Positions 57,414 through 64,000 of a DNA stretch of 64,000 nucleotides are shown here, in pieces. The stretch lies in the NCBI GenBank assembly GCA_032622095.1, contig CP136068.1, positions 113,535,546 through 113,599,545 of the forward strand, given 5' to 3'. The notes under the pieces are model-generated. The model was not told the origin of the DNA and did no database searches. It saw nothing but the letters and a program-made list of their open reading frames with translations. This DNA is from Siphonodentalium dalli (lineage: Eukaryota; Mollusca; Scaphopoda; Gadilida; Siphonodentaliidae). Each line of letters starts with the position of its first letter. Within the stretch, counting starts at the first letter, position 1. Made by a program: the position numbers and the translations under genes.

Positions 57414-57740
57414 TCAAAATGGTTCCACGTAGTTATTCTGTGGTCGCCCTCTACCCAGAAGGTTGTCATATAGTTCGTTGATCTCGGAACGGGCTTTCGG
57501 AATAGCTGGTGTGGTTTTGACACGAGAACGGTATAACGAGGGTTTCAAACTATAAAATGTTGGCACTTTGCTGATCAATATCGAATCGATTTCGTCGGTA
57601 AAGCGTAGTTCTTCTTGGTAGATTGATGAAACTGTTTTACAATCACGCCGCACTTTTGATCTCAGGTTTGCAACAAACGTGTCCACAGAAACATCCGTTA
57701 TATGGTTATGAGGAGTTCCCGGTGACGAAACAATGATATT
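57414..57740 (-). CDS. FLYWCH / MULE-like protein fragment
   Basis: One open segment on the minus strand, possibly an exon starting after AATACAAG at 57741. It opens NIIVSSPGTPHNHITD, which resembles the terminal H-x-H of a FLYWCH zinc finger. It continues VDTFVANLRSKVRRD, then IYQEELRFTDEID, VPTFYSLKPSLYRSR and PAIPKARSEINEL. That order (N-x-x-R helix, I-Y-x-E-E, L-P-T-F-x-x-x-K-x-x-L-Y-R-x-R, P-x-x-R-x-E-L) is the spacer found after FLYWCH in Mutator-like transposases and related host proteins. The rest of the zinc finger and any transposase core were not found. The C-terminal tail (GRGRPQNNYVEPF then stop) looks like intron read-through. It could be a single exon of a gene or a dead fragment. 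Confidence 0.5.
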   Translation of the reverse strand, partial: NIIVSSPGTPHNHITDVSVDTFVANLRSKVRRDCKTVSSIYQEELRFTDEIDSILISKVPTFYSLKPSLYRSRVKTTPAIPKARSEINELYDNLLGRGRPQNNYVEPF

Positions 57741-57960
57741 CTTGTATTAATAGTAGCATCACAGGTTTTTACACAACAAACCACACAAAACAACAAATAA
57801 CAGCAGTAACCGTGGCCTTAGTATATATACAGGTTTAAGTGGCCTGGAAACAACACTTCACTTGTAGCGGCCTAATTGCCTGCGTTGCAACAACACACCC
57901 GATATCATTTTCAGTTAGCCCCCGCCCCTCCGCCCATGTCGCATGTATGTAAGGTGATAA

Positions 57961-58341
57961 CCCTTTACCCAACAAAGCGGCCAAAAACGGCCAAATAAAG
58001 CTGCAACAGCCTAAATTATCTTGGATCTGTCTCAATAAAACCATACAAATATGGATATCATTGGAACCGGCTCATTGACCACATTGTGATGGTTACAGTT
58101 ATGCCCTGTGCCAATGCATTCTCTTATATATGCGAGTCGACCATAGGTCGCCTCGCATATATAAGAGAATGCATTGGCCTAAAAAAAATCTTTTTTACCA
58201 TTTTTTCTTACATTCTTTAACAATTTTATAATTTTTAATGTGTTAAGCCAATGCATTCTCTTATATATGCGAGGCGACCTATGGTCGACTCGCATATATA
58301 AGAGAATGCATTGGCACAGGGCCCTTATGTTGGGTAAAGGG
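57961..58341 (+). mobile_element. TTAA-type double-hairpin MITE (type 2), copy 4
   Basis: CCCTTTACCCAACAAAGCGG to GTTGGGTAAAGGG, 381 bp. Flanks are ATAA and TTGT, so the TTAA duplication has decayed on both sides. Two complete hairpins. Confidence 0.88.
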
Positions 58342-58582
58342 TTGTAAACCCTCAATGGGAGTGTATCGGGAAATAAAGATTGTCCCTATTTTTATTTTTT
58401 TTGAAGGAGTTAAACGACTGGTCGACAAATGCAAGAAATATCAATCTACAATCTATATAGATAGGATTATTCTCTCATCCAACATATATGGTTCAGAGAC
58501 AGAGCAGGTTACAATAACAATACCTATCCCCTGGCACGTGCGCATAACAATTTATGTTAAATGGTGAAGCATATTTACTTAA

Positions 58583-58958
58583 CCCTTTACCCAACAAACC
58601 GGCCAAAAACGCCCAAATAAAGCTTCAACAGCCTAAAATATCTTCGGTCTGTCTCAATAACAACATACAAATATGGATATCATTGGAACCGGCTCATTGA
58701 ACACATTGTGATGGTTACAGTTATGCCCTGTGCCAATGCATTATGTTATATATGCGATTCGACCATAGGTCGCCTCGCATATATAAGAGAATGCATTGGC
58801 CTTTTTACTTTTTACCATTTTTTCTTACATTCTTTAACAATTTTATAATTTTTAATGTGTTAAGCCAATGCATTCTCTTATATATGCGAGGCGACCTATG
58901 GTCGACTCGCATATATAAGAGAATGCATTGGCACAGGGCCGTTCTGTTGGGTAAAGGG
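58583..58958 (+). mobile_element. TTAA-type double-hairpin MITE (type 2), copy 5
   Basis: CCCTTTACCCAACAAACCGG to GTTGGGTAAAGGG, TTAA on both sides, 376 bp. The left hairpin has two arm changes (ATTATGTT, GCGATTCG). It lies only 241 bp from copy 4 in the same orientation. Confidence 0.92.
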
Positions 58959-58962
58959 TTAA

Positions 58963-60337
58963 TATGTACGTTAATTATAGACCATTCGTTGCATGTATTC
59001 CATAAAGTTTCCATGTATGTGTTATTAAAAAAGCTTAAGTAGTGTATCGGTTGTGGCAGATTTATCAAGCTGCTCCTGACAGGTGGTTGCTACCTGTTCC
59101 TCTTTTAACCTAGAAAATACTGGGAATAATTTTCTCTTGACTGGTCAAGACACTGGCAATCTATCAAATAGTGTAGTTCATCTCCAATCTCATGTTTGTA
59201 TTCATATAACCTCCGTTGTACTATTAAAAGAACAATTTCATTTTCTGATATACATACACAATATTAAAAACATTGGTGTTGATCACAATCTGATATAAAT
59301 CATTTCGCGATTTATATGTTTGTGATTGATTCGCCACAATGTGTTAATATATCCCAATCATGAAGATTATTCCTTAATAAGCACAGTTAACCTAATATTT
59401 GTGTTCGTTATAATCAATGGAGCATTATCTTCTCCATGAATCGGGCAGCGGCCGGTAAGAATTTTTCTATTGTGTCGCTCCCCAAGAGCTTATAGTTCGT
59501 CGCGAGACGGCCTTGACCTCCTCTCAAATATTAACCGAGGTAATGCGCATGGTGGTAATCTTCCGTTGTTTACATGAACCTTTTCTATACTAAATACTCA
59601 TTGACGAGTTGTTTTCTTCGAATTGATTTGTTGAACTTATTATACGAACATTTCCCACCAATGAATATTAATAATTATGTTATTGTGTTATCTGTTTTAT
59701 AAATTACTAAATTGTTCAAATATGGATTATTCTGAGTCCAACTGACGCATTTTGATGAGGTTCAGTCTCTTATACCCAACCACATCCTATTTGTCTAATA
59801 CAGGGAGGTTTATCCTCGCCTCTCTGCGTTCTCGTTGTTGGTGCGCACTGTGTGTGGTGCCCCAGCCACAATAATTAAATTACTATATAGATAGAGTATA
59901 GCGGGGCAGGCACAATGCAAAATTGTATATATACATGTGTGAAATTGATTTATTCCCATGCATTGAATTGATAGTTTTGCTCCATTTGTATATAGATATG
60001 TAATAATCTATATATATTTTGCATGTAACATGTTAATTCGTGTCGAGCAATAAACAATTCCATTCCATTGAACCAGCTATTCAGCTTGATATGTTGAATT
60101 TTGGACATCACTTCAGCAGAATCATGTACTATGTGAAAACTACAATTAGTGTGAAATTACTATCATGTATTGTATTCCATATGTTCTTAACAACATTCGT
60201 CCCTCTCTGATATAAATAACGTAGGTGGACCTGCGCTCCCGTTCATTATTTCAAATGTGCTTGCTTGCTTGATATATATATGTCAGAGTTATGGAGGCAC
60301 GGACACAGTATGAGTGTTCATTGCTTCATATTTGCTT

Positions 60338-60340
<3 letters not shown>
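58963..60340. other. Intergenic, unassigned
   Basis: AT-rich. No gene or element boundary was recognised. Confidence 0.35.
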
Positions 60341-60389
<49 letters not shown>

Positions 60390-60399
60390 ATATTTGCTT

Positions 60400-60469
<70 letters not shown>

Positions 60470-60540
60470 CTCTCTCTCGCTCTCTATATCTCTCTCTCTA
60501 TATATATATCTCTCTCTCTAGCTCTCTCTCTCTCTCTCTT
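60341..60540 (+). repeat. CT microsatellite
   Basis: Long (CT)n runs split by one TTCATATTTGCTTAA and a few TA or G interruptions. The open frame through it is an artefact of the repeat. Confidence 0.97.
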
Positions 60541-60608
60541 TAGGCCAGCTTTCAAAATTGATACGGTAACTTTTCTTCATTTTGTAATATCGCTTACATA
60601 TATCTAGG

Positions 60609-61676
60609 TTATATCAGCTTGGTGATTGTAGACTGACATGCACTGTCGTGGTTAGCTATGGTGTGAGGGTAACATTATATCAGCTTGGTGATTGTAGACT
60701 GACATTCACTGTCGTGGTTAGCTATGGTGTGAGGGTAACATTATATCAGCTTGGTGATTGTAGACTGACATTCACTGTCGTGGTAAGCTATGGTGTGGGG
60801 GTAACATTATATCAGCTTGGTGATTGTAGACTGACATTCACTGTCGTGGTTAGATATGGTGATTGTAGACTGACATTCACTGTCGTGGTTAGCTATGGTC
60901 ATTGTAGACTGACATTCACTGTCGTGGTTAGCTACGGTGATTGTAGACTGACATTTACTGTCGTGGTTAGCTATGGTGATTGTAGACTGACATTCACTGT
61001 CGTGGTTAGCTATGGTGATTGTAGACTGACATTCACTGTCGTGGTTAGCTATGGTGATTGTAGACTGACATTCACTGTCGTTGTTAGCTATGGTGATTGT
61101 AGACTGACATTCACTGTCGTGGTTAGCTATGGTGATTGTAGACTGACATTCACTGTCGTGGTTAGCTATGGTGATTGTAGACTGACATTCACTGTCGTGG
61201 TTAGCTATGGTGATTGTAGACTGACATTCACTGTCGTGGTTAGCTATGGTGATTGTAGACTGACATTCACTGTCGTGGTTAGCTACGGTGATTGTAGACT
61301 GACATTCACTGTCGTGGTTAGCTATGGTGATTGTAGACTGACATTCACTGTCGTGGTTAGCTATGGTGATTGTAGACTGACATTCACTGTCGTGGTTAGC
61401 TATGGTGATTGTAGACTGACATTCACTGTCGTGGTTAGCTATGGTGATTGTAGACTGACATTCACTGTCGTGGTTAGCTATGGTGATTGTAGACTGACAT
61501 TCACTGTCGTGGTTAGCTATGGTGATTGTAGACTGACATTCACTGTCGTAGTTAGCTATGGTGATTGTAGACTGACATTCACTGTCGTGGTTAGCTATGG
61601 TGATTGTAGACTGACATTCACTGTCGTGGTTAGCTATGGTGATTGTAGACTGACATTCACTGTCGTGGTTAGCTAT
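60609..61676 (+). repeat. 66-bp then 39-bp tandem array
   Basis: Three 66-bp units (ATATCAGCTTGGTGATTGTA...GTGTGAGGGTAACATT) are followed by about 21 units of 39 bp (GTGATTGTAGACTGACATTC ACTGTCGTGGTTAGCTATG). The 39-mer is the 66-mer minus 27 bp. Both lengths are multiples of three, so a 373-residue frame stays open. No start context or homology supports translation. Confidence 0.95.
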
Positions 61677-61947
61677 GGGGCGAAGACGACCAATCTCGGC
61701 ATCAAAAAATGGTTAAAATTAAGATTTTTCCAAATCAGTCTAATATATATAATTCAACTTGTGATGTGACAATTCCTGTCACATGCAGGAAGATAATGTT
61801 CTGACCATTTCTGTATATTCTAACCAAGCACTCATGTGATTTTTTTATCAATGACCGTGGTGCAGCAGAATGTTGCAGTACAGTACCCCCCCCCCCCCAA
61901 AATGGTGAAAATAGCCAGAAATCATGTACTGCTGCCTTGGGTGCATA

Positions 61948-63007
61948 CAGGGATGTGGCTAGATGGGGGTGTGAGCAGAGAGCTATATTTTCAATAGTTG
62001 GAAATTCCTAATTTCAGGTAAAAACAATTTATTGGGGGGAATTTATTGTTTTTCGACCAATATTTGCATATGTTCCTATTTTTGGTCAAAATTTTTGACA
62101 GAAATGGTCATCAGTTGGAAATTTTCCAACCTTAAGGAGGTGACAGGTTGGAAATTTCCAACACTTGGAAAGCTTGTGTCCTGGTTCCTCCCCCGTGGCC
62201 AGTCAAAAACTTCTAGTTAATTTAAGGAAACAATATTGTCATACAATTGGTCAACATTGTCATTGAAATTATCATCAGTTGGAAATTTTCCAACCTAAGT
62301 GGGGGTGTAGGGTTTGAAATTTCCAACAGTAGGAAGGCTTGGGGCTAGTCTAGATGTTAGGATTTTGCGATTTTCTTGTTCAGATTTCAAAATTTTCGCA
62401 CACCGGGCCGAACCATGGTCGGCCCGGTGTGTCATTGCCCCATCCACATGGCCAATACAAAAACTGCTAATTAGTTTAGCAATATTTTACTACATTTGGT
62501 CAAACTTGTAGACATAAATGGTCATCAGTTGAAGAATTTTCCAACCTGAGGGGAGGCATGAGGTTTGAAATTGCCAACACTAGGAAAGCTTCAGTTGAGG
62601 CTAGTCTAGATGCTAGGATTTGCGATTTTCTTGTATAGTTTTCAAGATTTTCTCACACCGGGCCGAACAACCATGGTCGGCCCGGTGTTTCCTGGTCTGT
62701 TGTCGGTAGTTGTGTGCATTTGTCTGGAATTAGATCACTAGTTGTTTTTTTTTGGGGTCAATTTTCAGGTTAAAATATCTTAATGTTTTCATACTGGGAA
62801 AATAGAAGCATGGCTTATGAATATATAGGAAATTAGGCCTGAGCATGAGGTAGAAGGGGGGTGCAAATGGAATTATGCAAAAAGTTGTGTTGGTGCGATT
62901 CCGACTCAAGGGGGGTGCAAATGGAATTATGCAAAAAGTTGTGTTGGTGCGATTCCGACTCAAGGGGGGGGGGGTGCAGTTGGAAATTCTCAAGGTGGAC
63001 ACCCCCC
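61948..63007 (-). mobile_element. Non-autonomous hAT element, copy 4, one end lost
   Basis: The left end CAGGGATGTGGCTAGATGGG is intact and matches the right end of copy 1 in inverse. The interior matches copy 1 closely, including both CCATGG-centred palindromes (near 62400 and 62656) and the G-rich tracts. The other end stops at ACACCCCCCCCCAGC, about 30 bp short, so no target duplication is visible. Confidence 0.87.
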
Positions 63008-64000
63008 CCCAGCATTTCCAATGATGTACCGCCATGTCATGAGGACACTAAAGTGGTGATACGTACGGACGCGACATATACGTAATTGGAAACGGAGCCA
63101 AATTTCCGATAACAGAGATGTCTGTTAACCAAGCTTAAATCGTCACTAACCTGCCATCATTTGCAACTGACGTTAATGGACCCGACGCAATAAACATCTT
63201 GATGTTTGGCTGATCTTGTACGTGTCCTTTTACTTCATTTAATTATAGTATTTTGTTTTATAACAACGAACCGTACGTTCGGAACTCGTGCCGTGCACGT
63301 GCTTGTGGTTTTGGGATTCCGATTCAACTACATATATTTACATACTAAGTGTTGTCATCACTAAATCCAGCATTCTGATTGGTCGGCGCCCACGTGGCTA
63401 GTTGCAGTTATTTCTCGGTGAATGCGCAACGCCTCATAACACCAAACTCATAACAACATCGATACGTCATTGGGTTTGGAAAGACGAACGCGTAATGTTT
63501 TGGGCGCATTTGGACTCGCGCAAGATTGACTTAATACATCATCGGGTTTCAATATGAAGAGAAATTGTTCCTATTAACTTTTGGTATTGGTATTGCTATT
63601 GGGTATTTTGGGCTGTTTTTGTCACGATACACTTTTCGATTTAAATACATTTACATAAGTGGCTTTTTCGCTAAATGTATATAAATATAAGGATTAACTG
63701 TCATGTGGACTATTTTTATGGAGATGTAACCGTGAGGTAAGTGGTCATAACTTGTATGTAAAACCCTTCGACATGACAGTTAATCCTTATATAATGCATT
63801 TATGGGCATTATAATTACATTTACCGGAATAATAAAGAAATTAATGTAGTTGGTGTGTGTGTTATTGTGGGATACGGCGCTTGGTCTTTTGGCACATTAC
63901 AACAACCACAGCACCGTATCCCACAATAACACATACCCACTACATAAATTTTTGTATACATAGCTTTTTGATGATTTATTCCCATAAAAAGCTGAGTGTA
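63008..64000. other. Intergenic with two inverted repeats
   Basis: ATAAGGATTAACTGTCATGT near 63688 is inverted at ACATGACAGTTAATCCTTAT near 63770. TGTGTTATTGTGGGATACGG near 63858 is inverted at CCGTATCCCACAATAACACA near 63917. Otherwise unassigned. Confidence 0.6.

Noticed and set aside
60314-60607. Leu/Ser-rich open frame
   Set aside because: It is translation of a CT microsatellite.
60648-61769. 373-codon open frame with a 13-residue repeat
   Set aside because: The 39- and 66-bp tandem units are multiples of three, and the frame has no homology or independent coding evidence.

Overview
The window is animal nuclear DNA, A+T-rich and dominated by transposable-element remnants. The evidence is GT-AG introns of 1-23 kb, a signal-peptide receptor gene, tRNA-derived SINEs, a CR1/Jockey-like LINE, many short TIR elements, satellites and microsatellites. 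Elements with a tandem core and a GACAGACAGA tail resemble the 'pearl' elements described in molluscs, so a marine invertebrate (mollusc or similar) is a reasonable guess, but the species cannot be fixed from the sequence.

One host gene can be rebuilt with confidence. It lies on the minus strand and runs from an ATG at 41964 to 389, then continues off the left edge. Six coding exons (41756-41964, 18306-18412, 12872-13075, 11590-11736, 5700-5887, 389-490) join in frame through canonical splice sites. They give 319 residues: a signal peptide plus most of an ANF-receptor (type I periplasmic-binding-protein-like) ligand-binding domain of the natriuretic-peptide-receptor / receptor guanylate cyclase type. 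Membrane, kinase-homology and cyclase regions are not in the window. Intron 1 is about 23.3 kb and full of repeats. The exon 4 donor is the last unit of a 22-bp minisatellite, so about fifteen extra donor-like sites lie just downstream of it in the transcript.

Layout: 0-18.5 kb holds exons 6 to 2 with introns containing TA-flanked hairpin MITEs, foldbacks, a pearl-like element split by a hAT element, and SINE remnants. 18.5-41.7 kb is intron 1, with pearl-like repeats, a 54-bp satellite (23.9-27.5 kb) split by a hAT element, two head-to-head copies of one TIR element (28-31.8 kb), a 1.6-kb TIR element, two TTAA-flanked hairpin MITEs and a LINE 3' end. 41.7-42.8 kb is exon 1 and a possible promoter. 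42.8-64 kb shows no clear host gene: a broken LINE (46.5-49.4 kb), further TIR elements, a FLYWCH/MULE-like fragment (57.4-57.7 kb), a CT microsatellite, a 39/66-bp tandem array and another hAT copy.

The most unusual structure is a repeated double-hairpin cassette. Each hairpin is 69 nt with 27-bp arms. The cassette lies inside two different transposon shells: one with TA target duplications and TGTGACCCGCC ends, the other with TTAA duplications and CCCTTTACCC ends. About twenty hairpins are present. One TA-type shell carries other internal DNA instead.
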